Positions 1 through 5,845 of a stretch of 9,001 nucleotides of DNA are shown piece by piece. Made by a program: the position numbers and the translations under genes. The notes under the pieces were generated by a model. That model had not been told where the DNA came from. It saw only the letters and a list, made by a program, of their open reading frames with translations, and did not search any database. The DNA is from Candidatus Bathyarchaeota archaeon (GTDB lineage Archaea > Thermoproteota > Bathyarchaeia > Bathyarchaeales > WAQA01), in NCBI GenBank assembly GCA_015520475.1, contig WAQA01000234.1, positions 1 through 9,001 on the forward strand, written 5' to 3'. Within the stretch, counting starts at the first letter, position 1. Every line of letters begins with the position of its first letter.

Positions 1-61
1 CTGCAAGGTTGTATGCTGCGAGGCTGCCGGACCATCCGCATCCGATCACTGCAACCCTAAT
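1..61 (-). CDS. N-terminus of a Rossmann-fold (probably FAD-dependent) oxidoreductase, partial
   Basis: Read on the minus strand, the first codons give IRVAVIGCGWSGSLAAYNLA and run off the left edge. This is a beta strand, a glycine loop (GCGWSG, fitting GxGxxG) and the start of an alpha helix, the dinucleotide-binding fingerprint of FAD/NAD(P) enzymes. The AAYNLA ending resembles amine-oxidase or other FAD oxidoreductases more than Gfo/Idh-type NAD enzymes, but 20 residues cannot settle this. The frame is open from a TGA at 89-87. It has no ATG; candidate starts are ATT at 61, ATT at 82 or GTG at 49. An AGGGGG tract lies 8 nt before the ATT at 61, so that one is given here. The gene is divergent from the ECF-like gene at 236. 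Confidence 0.6.
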   Translation of the reverse strand, partial: MRVAVIGCGWSGSLAAYNLA

Positions 62-102
62 CCTGGAGGCCCCCTCTACAATTCTTCACTATGATTTTTG
101 GG

Positions 103-110
103 TTTATAAG
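103..110 (-). promoter_or_regulatory. Candidate TATA box for the left-edge oxidoreductase
   Basis: The minus strand reads CTTATAAA here, close to the archaeal TATA consensus. Its centre is about 45 nt before the ATT at 61 and about 25 nt before the ATT at 82, so transcription would start near position 80. The match is by eye only. Confidence 0.35.
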
Positions 111-169
111 TGTACCGTGGAGGATTATAGAGGCCCAGTTGATGCGGGGGGGGTCTTTGATTTGTTTTG

Positions 170-183
170 GAAAACCTTATATC
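170..183 (+). promoter_or_regulatory. BRE and TATA box of the ECF S-component-like gene
   Basis: GAAAACC (170-176) followed by CTTATATC (176-183) resembles a purine-rich TFB element plus a TATA box. A transcription start about 25 nt downstream would fall near 203-207, leaving a leader of about 30 nt before the ATG at 236. Confidence 0.5.
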
Positions 184-186
184 TTT

Positions 187-208
187 GTTGTGTAGAAAAC
201 TACATAAC
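187..208. promoter_or_regulatory. Inverted repeat at the predicted transcription start (candidate operator)
   Basis: GTTGTGTAG-AAAA-CTACATAAC forms two 9-bp arms with one mismatch, and the inner five base pairs (TGTAG/CTACA) are perfect. It starts 4 bp after the TATA box and covers the expected transcription start, a position where a dimeric repressor would block polymerase. It could instead fold as a small hairpin at the 5' end of the RNA. The regulator is unknown. Confidence 0.45.
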
Positions 209-235
209 AAGTTAAAAATTTACAGGCGATAGTTA

Positions 236-964
236 ATGAGAACATCATCCATAAAGATAGCGTTGATAGCGACATTCGCTTCTCTACAAGCCCTCCTAAC
301 AATCTTCCCATTCACCATAACGGTAGGCGTCTCAGGACAGATTACGCTCGGCGTTATAGGCGGACCATTAATAGGAATACTACTCGGTCCAGTGATGGGG
401 GGACTAGCTGTCCTAATAGGATCTCTTGCAGGAGTATTCCTAAACCCCTCAGGCGCAATCTTCGGAGTGTTATCCGTCATCCCCCCATTCTTCGGGGCTT
501 TAGGGGCTGGATGCGTAAGGGAGCGGAGGAGCTACCTTGCAGGGATAATCATCCTAGCATCACTACTCATATTCTATGCCCATCCATATGGTCGAGAAGC
601 ACCCCTCTATCCATGGCTCCACATAATAGCGATGATCATCGCCTTCTCCCCAATCGCAGGCGCCGCCGGCTCAGGATTCCAGAGGATAGAGGATAATAGG
701 AAGCATATGCTTGGATTCAGCGTATTCATAGCCGCCTTCATAGGTGTCTTAACAGATCATATTACAGGCAGCGCCCTAGGAATGTGGTACTTCTATCTGT
801 ACTTCCCACCGGGAATTACACCGAACATCTGGAATCTAATAATGTACATATACCCGATTGAGAGGATTGTATCTGCAATCCTCATCTTACTGATAGCAAC
901 ACCAACCTATTATGGTCTGAGGAGGGCGGGTTTCATAGGGCTGATTAGGCGGGGAGGCCGCTGA
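236..964 (+). CDS. ECF transporter S-component-like integral membrane protein
   Basis: This 242-residue protein is almost entirely hydrophobic, with about seven predicted helices (near residues 7-24, 37-66, 72-92, 99-115, 126-145, 158-180 and 205-226). The N-terminal KIALIATFASLQALL stretch and the glycine-rich helix GPLIGILLGPVMGGLAVLIG resemble substrate-binding S components of energy-coupling-factor vitamin and metal transporters, which work with a shared EcfT and two ATPases. No ATPase or T-component gene is in the window, so it would use a pool encoded elsewhere. The substrate cannot be told. VLTDHITG (171-178) and YPIERI (206-211) are polar spots within or beside helices and may matter for binding or coupling. 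AGGCGAT at 224-230 is a plausible Shine-Dalgarno site. The final 20 bp overlap the convergent oxidoreductase gene. Confidence 0.7.
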   Translation: MRTSSIKIALIATFASLQALLTIFPFTITVGVSGQITLGVIGGPLIGILLGPVMGGLAVLIGSLAGVFLNPSGAIFGVLSVIPPFFGALGAGCVRERRSYLAGIIILASLLIFYAHPYGREAPLYPWLHIIAMIIAFSPIAGAAGSGFQRIEDNRKHMLGFSVFIAAFIGVLTDHITGSALGMWYFYLYFPPGITPNIWNLIMYIYPIERIVSAILILLIATPTYYGLRRAGFIGLIRRGGR

Positions 965-1850
965 GAACAGCACTGTTCTCCCAGGACAAGACCTGCGGGT
1001 AACTGAATATTACATGGGTGACACCTAACCTCTTGAAGTCTGAGATGATACGTGTAAGTTCGCTGCGACACGTACATATCGCGAACTCCTCTAGGATATC
1101 ATCTGGAATCTCATCTAGGAAATCCTCAAGCCTCGAATCCTCCGCCAACAACCTCTTAAACCCTCTAAGCCTCTCATAGAATCCAAGCCTCTTCAATGTA
1201 CTATCAGACGCTCCAAGGGCGACAGTGGCAGAGGAGACCCTTAGGAGTTTATATAATGATTCATCTCTAACCTTATATATGTAGGAGGGGGCGTAAACCC
1301 CAACATATAGACCGTCTTTACCATATGAGTTCAGAATGTTCACCGCCCACTCAACATGCTTCGGCCTAGCATAATTCAATAGAACCCCATCGAAGAACCT
1401 TGAGATCTCTAATAGCCTCCTTCCCTGAGCCCCAATCCATACTTTAACGTTGAATCCTTCTCTTCGGAGCCCAGCATCTATCTCCTCCCTCACCCTTATA
1501 AGCAGGTTTGGTAGGGACTTAACGGTTGAAACGTCTATCCCAACCCTCCTGAGCTGATTTATATCCCCCGGACCTATACAGACCTCGAAACGCTCCCCAT
1601 AGAGATCCATCAATGTCACTAGAGAGTTGATTATATGGTTTGGCCTATGGATTAATGGACTTAACAGGCCGAGGCCTATCCTTATCTTACTGGTTCTCTC
1701 AGCCACTGCAGAGGCGATAACCGGGGAATACCTTAAGGATGGGGAGTCAGCCACCCATATATAATGGAGGCCTAACCTCTCCATCTCAACGCTTGACTCG
1801 ACAATATCCTGTAACCTCTCATCTGCATTTACGCCCAATCCATACTTCAT
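945..1850 (-). CDS. Luciferase-like (LLM/Mer-like) flavin- or F420-dependent oxidoreductase, short form
   Basis: The 301-residue protein fits the bacterial luciferase-like TIM-barrel superfamily, which includes F420-dependent methylene-H4MPT reductase. Visible family landmarks are IWVADS after the first helix, a strand-turn RFEVCIGPGD (residues 87-96), and VWIGAQGRRLLEISRFFDGVLLN split around 137-159, equivalent to the 'G-LELAG-ADGV' region of Mer-like enzymes. It lacks roughly 15-20 residues before that strand compared with its neighbour. The start at 1850 is chosen because it gives an ATGA overlap with the upstream stop (TGA 1849-1847) and follows an AGAGGAT site. An ATG at 1862 would add four residues (MEED) and is possible. 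The pair is surely co-transcribed. Cofactor and substrate are not visible, and a non-catalytic subunit role is possible. Confidence 0.8.
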   Translation of the reverse strand: MKYGLGVNADERLQDIVESSVEMERLGLHYIWVADSPSLRYSPVIASAVAERTSKIRIGLGLLSPLIHRPNHIINSLVTLMDLYGERFEVCIGPGDINQLRRVGIDVSTVKSLPNLLIRVREEIDAGLRREGFNVKVWIGAQGRRLLEISRFFDGVLLNYARPKHVEWAVNILNSYGKDGLYVGVYAPSYIYKVRDESLYKLLRVSSATVALGASDSTLKRLGFYERLRGFKRLLAEDSRLEDFLDEIPDDILEEFAICTCRSELTRIISDFKRLGVTHVIFSYPQVLSWENSAVLSGLPA

Positions 1851-2824
1851 ATCCTCTTCCATGCCTCCGCAACCTTAATTATAGATTCAGCCTCATCCAC
1901 GCCGAATGGCGGCCCATAAACCACCTCATCCACATGGATCCTCTCCAGTGAGAGGAGGGAGTTACAGATATCCCCTGCATCTCCATAGAAGATCATCTCA
2001 TTAAGCATCTCGTCATCAACAAGTCTGGCAGCCGCATCCAACCCTCCCTCCGCAAGAGCCCTCCTCAAGATTAACACATCATCAACCCTTATCCGTGAGA
2101 GAGAAAGTATGCTTAACGGAGTGTCAGCCAGGATGAATGCAACTATCCTCCTTGCCGATTCAAGATGCTTCCTCTCAAGAGTTAACATCGTCGGCAACCA
2201 GACAACTACGCATATATCCTCGATTGAACGGTTCACCTTCTCAGCGCCTCTCCTAACGGCGCATACCGCCTCCTCCAAGTACGTTTTGGGGCCGCTTAGG
2301 ATTACACCGTCGGAAACTTCACCGGCTAACTCAAGCAGCCTCAACCCCCTAACACCGAAGAAGATGGGGATCATATGACTGTATGGGCAGCAGAGACTAT
2401 ACCTCCTTAGATTAAGGCGGCTGCTCCTATGAGAAACTATCTCCCCACGCCATATCCTCCTTAGGAGAGTTGCTGTTTCACGCATCGATGAGATGGGCTT
2501 CTCAACCTTTACACCCATACTCCTTAAATGTTGGAGGCCGCCTACTCCTATTCCAAGCCTGAACCGTCCCCTCCCAACCTCGCTCAGAGAAGCCGCAGCC
2601 CTCGCTATCGTAGGAGTATCCCTGAAGAATATACTTGTGATTCCTATTCCAACATTCAGATAAGTATTCATAAGTGTGAATGAAGCCTTAACGAAGACGT
2701 CATATGGCTTATCGAGATCCTCACCTATCCATACGCAATGGAAGACATTCTCATCTATAGATCTGAGGATGCTGATCAACCTGTCCCTCTGAATACTGCT
2801 TGTAACACCTATATCCAGCATCAT
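1847..2824 (-). CDS. Luciferase-like (LLM/Mer-like) flavin- or F420-dependent oxidoreductase, long form
   Basis: This 325-residue protein is the upstream partner of the LLM pair and the more typical of the two. Landmarks in order are VWIGEDLDKPYD (31-42), a barrel strand with the helix RDTPTIARAAASLSEVG (68-84), RFRLGIGVGG (87-96), the RRIWRGE segment (122-128) and GVRGLRLLELAGEVSDGVIL (157-176). These match the fold and spacing of Mer and related F420-dependent reductases, which pass hydride between F420 and a substrate in the cytoplasm. The actual substrate, and whether the cofactor is F420 or FMN, cannot be read from sequence. Starts at 2824 and 2821 (MM) are equivalent. A TATA-like element 27-34 nt upstream would make the message nearly leaderless. 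Confidence 0.85.
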   Translation of the reverse strand: MMLDIGVTSSIQRDRLISILRSIDENVFHCVWIGEDLDKPYDVFVKASFTLMNTYLNVGIGITSIFFRDTPTIARAAASLSEVGRGRFRLGIGVGGLQHLRSMGVKVEKPISSMRETATLLRRIWRGEIVSHRSSRLNLRRYSLCCPYSHMIPIFFGVRGLRLLELAGEVSDGVILSGPKTYLEEAVCAVRRGAEKVNRSIEDICVVVWLPTMLTLERKHLESARRIVAFILADTPLSILSLSRIRVDDVLILRRALAEGGLDAAARLVDDEMLNEMIFYGDAGDICNSLLSLERIHVDEVVYGPPFGVDEAESIIKVAEAWKRI

Positions 2825-2850
2825 ACCGCATCAAAGATAAAAGAGAGTGA

Positions 2851-2858
2851 ATATTTAC
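2851..2858 (-). promoter_or_regulatory. TATA-like element for the LLM operon
   Basis: The minus strand reads TAAATAT(T) within an AT-rich stretch (TTAAATGTAAATATTC). Its centre is about 30 nt before the ATG at 2824, so the transcript would start only a few nucleotides before the start codon. A near-leaderless message would explain the weak Shine-Dalgarno site. Confidence 0.4.
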
Positions 2859-2883
2859 ATTTAAGGATTCGATTGGTTGAGGC

Positions 2884-2890
2884 TATAATG
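2884..2890 (+). promoter_or_regulatory. Weak TATA-like element for the HAD gene
   Basis: TATAATG lies about 57 nt before the chosen start at 2944, predicting transcription from about 2912. It is not a strong consensus match and is proposed mainly on position. Confidence 0.25.
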
Positions 2891-2902
2891 GATGGTGGAG
2901 GT

Positions 2903-2920
2903 CTCATCGGACAGGATGAG
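2903..2920 (+). repeat. Short inverted repeat in the HAD upstream region
   Basis: CTCATC-GGACAG-GATGAG has two perfect 6-bp arms around a 6-nt centre. It lies between the weak TATA-like element and the start codon, near the expected transcription start, so it could be an operator or a 5' leader hairpin. Six-base arms can arise by chance. Confidence 0.3.
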
Positions 2921-2933
2921 GCTGACACTTAAT

Positions 2934-2940
2934 GGTGATC
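2934..2940 (+). promoter_or_regulatory. Perfect Shine-Dalgarno site that sets the HAD start
   Basis: GGTGATC is fully complementary to the conserved archaeal 16S 3' tail. GGTG ends 6 nt before the ATG at 2944. The site overlaps the upstream in-frame ATG at 2932, so that ATG cannot use it, and 2944 is the better start. Confidence 0.7.
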
Positions 2941-2943
2941 AAG

Positions 2944-3597
2944 ATGGGGAGATGTAACATAGAGGTTATAGCCCTAGACCTAGACGGGACATTAATGTAT
3001 AATTCATACACGAGGATGGTATTCTCCGATGCTCTTAAGGATGCATCAAACAGGACCGGTAGAAGATTGGAGGATGTGAAGTGGGAGTTTGAGAGGTTAA
3101 ATGAGAGAACGATGGGTACACTAAAATACTTTGATTGGAACTGGAAATTCAAGGTTCTAGGCAGCAGATTAACGTTTGAAGAGTTAATCGTGAAGTATAG
3201 ACATGCAGTAGAAGGGAAAGTTTATGAAGATGTCCATCCATTCCTAGAGGCTGTTAAGGGGAGATACAGGCTTATATGCGCCACAAACGGTTTTAAATCG
3301 ATTCAGACACTTAAGCTCTCCATTGCAGGAATCAAGGATTACTTCTGGAAGATCTTCACGGCTGATCAATGCGGAGACATTAAACCGCATATAAGATTTT
3401 TCCAGGCGTTGATTGAGGAGGCTGGTGAAGAGGCTGAATCGATAATGTTCGTAGATGACCTGTTAGATATAGCCGTTGAGGCTGGGAGGACAGGGATGAT
3501 CAGCGTATGGCTGGACAGGAAGGGGAACTTTCATGGGAGGATGGACAATGTAATCGCCGTGAACCGCTTAACAGACTTGATCAGCATGCTCCGGTAG
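2944..3597 (+). CDS. HAD-superfamily hydrolase (phosphatase-like)
   Basis: The 217-residue protein carries all four HAD motifs. Motif I is DLDGT with nucleophile D12 and acid D14, motif II is ICATNG with T114, motif III is K147 in DIKPH, and motif IV is FVDD with D171 and D172, followed by AVEAGRTGM. The family uses the first aspartate to form a phospho-aspartate and releases phosphate from small molecules with Mg2+. Residues 20-100 between motifs I and II are helical, as in C1-capped subfamily I enzymes such as YjjG or phosphoglycolate phosphatase, but the substrate cannot be named. Motif IV has VDD rather than the usual GDS, which is seen in YjjG/epoxide-hydrolase-like members. The ATG at 2932 would add MVIK and is disfavoured by the Shine-Dalgarno position. 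The gene is divergent from the LLM operon. Confidence 0.85.
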   Translation: MGRCNIEVIALDLDGTLMYNSYTRMVFSDALKDASNRTGRRLEDVKWEFERLNERTMGTLKYFDWNWKFKVLGSRLTFEELIVKYRHAVEGKVYEDVHPFLEAVKGRYRLICATNGFKSIQTLKLSIAGIKDYFWKIFTADQCGDIKPHIRFFQALIEEAGEEAESIMFVDDLLDIAVEAGRTGMISVWLDRKGNFHGRMDNVIAVNRLTDLISMLR

Positions 3598-3601
3598 GAT
3601 G

Positions 3602-3613
3602 CTCCTATAGGAG
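3602..3613. repeat. 12-bp perfect palindrome between the convergent HAD and GGT-like genes
   Basis: CTCCTATAGGAG is self-complementary and spans the stop codon of the minus-strand gene (3607-3605), five bases after the HAD stop. It is followed by a second small stem (CGCGG at 3620-3624 pairing with CCGCG). No T-tract follows, so it is not a classic terminator. Confidence 0.35.
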
Positions 3614-5122
3614 GGGCGCCGCGGATCCTCCTCCGCGTGGATCAGCCACGAACATGTATACGCCATCGCTTCTCCTGAGGGCTGCATGAACTATCCCGGT
3701 TCTAGGTGATTGCTGACCTATTCTAGTGATCCATCCGGGCATGTCTTCCCCGCCTATATCACCTTCTACAATTGCCTCTTTAGATCCTTTGCTCCATGAT
3801 GTTAGGATGTATCTGGGAGCGTCAACAGCCCTAGAGAGGGACATTCCATAATCAGCTATGTTGATGAAGACTTCGGCGTGTATCTGAGGTCTTAAATCTC
3901 CCCCAGCACATCCTATCATGTAATCGTTATTTTTATGCCTCGCCAATAAGATTGACAGGGTATGCAGCGGCCTCTTCCCCCTCTCCGGTCTGTTCGGGAG
4001 GGATGGGTCTCCGGCGAAGCCTGCCCCCCTACTCTGGAATGGTATCTCATACGCAACAATTCCTGAACCGAAATTGTAGAATATGCTCTGTATAAAGCCT
4101 ACAAGGTTTCCTTTATCATCTGCTGTGACGAAGAATGTTGTATCATTCCTGTTCAGCATTCCTCCATCGGACAGGTCTCCCCGTAACCTTTCAATTAGAT
4201 ACTCTGTTGAGAGGAGATGCTTTATAGGTGTCTGGTAATATTCTGGGTCTGCTACGTATCGATCTCTATCCTCATAGACTTTAACGGCGAGGTTGAAGAA
4301 ACGCGTAATCCTCTCATGGCTGTTGAGGGGTAACCGGCTGATACCTGAAGCCTCGACTGCCTTTAGAAGTTGAAGCGTTGATATTCCCTGAGTGTTCGGA
4401 GGCAACTCATACAATTCATAATCTTTATAGTTGCATCTGATAGGTGTTACCTCCTCACCTTTATGTTCAGCGAAGTCCTCATATGTTATTGGAACCCCCT
4501 GCCCCCTCAACTCCTCAACAATCACCTCTGTAAGGCTGCTTCTGTAGAAGGCATCTATCCCCCTCCTAGATATGCTGCCTAACACTTTAGCCAGTTTTGG
4601 GAAGCGGATGAATGATCCCATCTTCAATCCGCCGAAGACCCTATTCCACCCATCATACTCAGAGAGGCTCTCCATGTTTGAGGTGACTGCCTGAGCTAGG
4701 GGTTCCTGGACGTAGAAGCCGTTCATCGCCAATGAACGGGCCTTCCTAAGCAGCAGGCCTAAATCGATGGATCCGTAATTCTCATTCATCCATCCCCACA
4801 GATCCACCAGGCCAGGCACAGTGACGGTTAATGGCCCCCTAACAGGATTCTCAGCCAAGTACTCTTCAACCGGGAACTCTCTAGGGGATCTTCCAGACCC
4901 GTTATAGGCGATTATCTCCCCATTCCCATTCAAGGCAAGTAGGAAGCCGTCCCCTCCAATCCCGCCTGTGTTCGGCAGTAGAACTGAGAGTATACTGCTC
5001 ACTGTAATTGCAGCGTCAAACGCGTTTCCTCCATCCTCTAAGACTTTGATTCCCATTAGGGTTGCAAGGTGTATCTGTGATGAGACTCCTCCTCTACCAC
5101 TTAAAGCCGCGAATACAGGCAT
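3605..5122 (-). CDS. Gamma-glutamyltransferase-family Ntn hydrolase (cytosolic, YwrD/acylase-like type)
   Basis: This 505-residue protein covers the whole GGT fold. It would be made as a precursor that cleaves itself before T328 (D-T-T, residues 327-329), giving a large N-terminal and a small C-terminal subunit with the Thr as nucleophile. Other landmarks are NTGGIGGDGF (51-60), R78 in GSGRSP (substrate-carboxylate arginine region), PGLVDLW (103-109), PPNTQG (241-246), NFGSG after the nucleophile, and CAGGD (405-409) for the oxyanion/PGG loop. QSRGAGF (363-369) replaces the serine pair of E. coli GGT, as in YwrD and cephalosporin-acylase-like members. There is no signal peptide, so it should act in the cytoplasm on gamma-glutamyl or glutaryl-type amides. 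The start at 5122 follows AGGGGAT by 5 nt; an ATG at 5152 would add ten residues. Confidence 0.85.
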   Translation of the reverse strand: MPVFAALSGRGGVSSQIHLATLMGIKVLEDGGNAFDAAITVSSILSVLLPNTGGIGGDGFLLALNGNGEIIAYNGSGRSPREFPVEEYLAENPVRGPLTVTVPGLVDLWGWMNENYGSIDLGLLLRKARSLAMNGFYVQEPLAQAVTSNMESLSEYDGWNRVFGGLKMGSFIRFPKLAKVLGSISRRGIDAFYRSSLTEVIVEELRGQGVPITYEDFAEHKGEEVTPIRCNYKDYELYELPPNTQGISTLQLLKAVEASGISRLPLNSHERITRFFNLAVKVYEDRDRYVADPEYYQTPIKHLLSTEYLIERLRGDLSDGGMLNRNDTTFFVTADDKGNLVGFIQSIFYNFGSGIVAYEIPFQSRGAGFAGDPSLPNRPERGKRPLHTLSILLARHKNNDYMIGCAGGDLRPQIHAEVFINIADYGMSLSRAVDAPRYILTSWSKGSKEAIVEGDIGGEDMPGWITRIGQQSPRTGIVHAALRRSDGVYMFVADPRGGGSAAPLL

Positions 5123-5206
5123 AGAATATCCCCTGATAAGCGCATATACCATTTATCACTCTCATAATCTAAATCTTTCTATGCCGCCCAACATCTCCAG
5201 TGACGG

Positions 5207-5222
5207 GGCATCATTAGGCATC
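5207..5222 (+). repeat. Ten-bp-spaced direct repeat upstream of the cutA promoter
   Basis: GGCATC occurs at 5207-5212 and again at 5217-5222, exactly one helical turn apart, ending 8 bp before the AT-rich cutA promoter element. It could be an activator or repressor site shared by the divergent genes. The unit is short, so chance is a real alternative. Confidence 0.25.
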
Positions 5223-5229
5223 CTCTAAC

Positions 5230-5239
5230 CTTTTTATTA
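5230..5239 (+). promoter_or_regulatory. TATA box of cutA
   Basis: CTTTTTATTA-type sequence lies in the 85-bp divergent gap. With a start about 26 nt downstream, transcription would begin near 5261, just at the GGTGAT site that serves the TTG start at 5272. The ATG at 5239 lies inside this element. Confidence 0.45.
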
Positions 5240-5271
5240 TGAGGAACATATCAGATATCTTGGTGATTTTA

Positions 5272-5592
5272 TTGTTCGGGGTTGTTCTGATAACCTGTCC
5301 GGTTGAGAGGGCTGAGGACATAGCTAAGGTTATACTTGATAGGAGATTGGCTGCATGCATCAACATCATCCCAGAAGTCTCAAGCCTATACTGGTGGGAG
5401 GGGAAAGTTAACATCGACAGAGAAGCGTTGCTGATAGTGAAGACCAGGATGGATCGGATTGGCGATCTTGAGAGGGCCGTTAAGGAGATTCATCCATACG
5501 ATGTCCCGGAGATAATTGCTCTACCAATAGTTCAGGGGAGCAGGGAGTATATGGATTGGATAGGTAGGGAATTGGAGGGATCCTCTAAATGA
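5272..5592 (+). CDS. cutA: CutA1 family protein (divalent-cation tolerance), TTG start
   Basis: The 106-residue product aligns end to end with CutA1: VVLITCPVERAEDIAKVIL, RLAACINI, SLYWWEGK, LLIVKT, HPYDVPEIIALPI and YMDWI are all recognisable. CutA1 forms a very stable cytosolic trimer with a PII-like ferredoxin fold. It was linked to copper tolerance in E. coli, but its general role is unresolved. The frame is open back to an ATG at 5239, which would add eleven residues (MRNISDILVIL) not expected in the family. GGTGAT at 5262-5267 sits with GGTG 6 nt before the TTG, the same spacing as at the HAD gene, and the promoter element overlaps the ATG. The TTG at 5272 is therefore preferred; GTG at 5263 is a weaker option. 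It stands alone, divergent from the GGT-like gene. Confidence 0.85.
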   Translation: MFGVVLITCPVERAEDIAKVILDRRLAACINIIPEVSSLYWWEGKVNIDREALLIVKTRMDRIGDLERAVKEIHPYDVPEIIALPIVQGSREYMDWIGRELEGSSK

Positions 5593-5597
5593 TCCCT
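5576..5597 (+). terminator. Stem-loop over the cutA stop codon (possible terminator or 3' end signal)
   Basis: AGGGATC (5576-5582) and GATCCCT (5591-5597) form a perfect 7-bp stem with an 8-nt loop containing most of the last codons. No U-run follows directly, so if it matters it is more likely an RNA 3' stabiliser than an intrinsic terminator. Confidence 0.3.
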
Positions 5598-5792
5598 TAC
5601 CCTCCCAAAATCAAATACGGCTGAGAACTGTAGGCTTGCATTTGAATCTTGAGGGTTATCCTGGAATCATCATTCATCCCTGCATTGGGACCTGTTGACT
5701 TAACCATCCAAGCCGAATAGGCCACACCCTAGAGAGATTAAAATTACATACAAACAACTTTAGATTGATTTGGGTCTCCCTTGAGGTTATCT

Positions 5793-5812
5793 GTAAAAGT
5801 TTATATTTAGAG
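5793..5812. promoter_or_regulatory. Strong AT-rich TATA element readable in both directions
   Basis: The plus strand reads GTAAAAGTTTATATTTAG, with TTTATATT at 5800-5807 behind a purine-rich BRE-like stretch. The minus strand reads CTAAATATAAACTTTTAC. On the plus strand transcription would begin near 5825-5827, heading antisense into the 3' end of the M28-AAC(3) gene; on the minus strand it would run toward cutA. No convincing gene lies just after it on either side. It is the best TATA match seen in the window. Confidence 0.4.
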
Positions 5813-5845
5813 TTGTATTGGGGATGTGGTTTTCTCTGTGGAGGA

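Noticed and set aside
146..153. Run of eight G in the divergent left intergenic region, as a phase-variation tract
   Set aside because: It is not inside a coding frame I can support or between promoter boxes; it may be a sequencing or natural homopolymer without effect.
2738..2932. 64-codon plus-strand frame ending at the HAD start region
   Set aside because: Most of it is antisense to the N-terminus of the long LLM protein; the rest covers the divergent promoter region. No recognisable domain or Shine-Dalgarno site.
5589..5624. 11-codon frame overlapping the cutA stop by ATGA
   Set aside because: Too short, with no family resemblance; the overlap is expected by chance at an AAATGA stop.
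5593..5845. Possible C/D-box or other small RNA on the minus strand (an ATGATGA C-box-like sequence near 5670)
   Set aside because: No CTGA D box follows on that strand in the gap, and no convincing overall fold was seen. It remains unexplained intergenic sequence.
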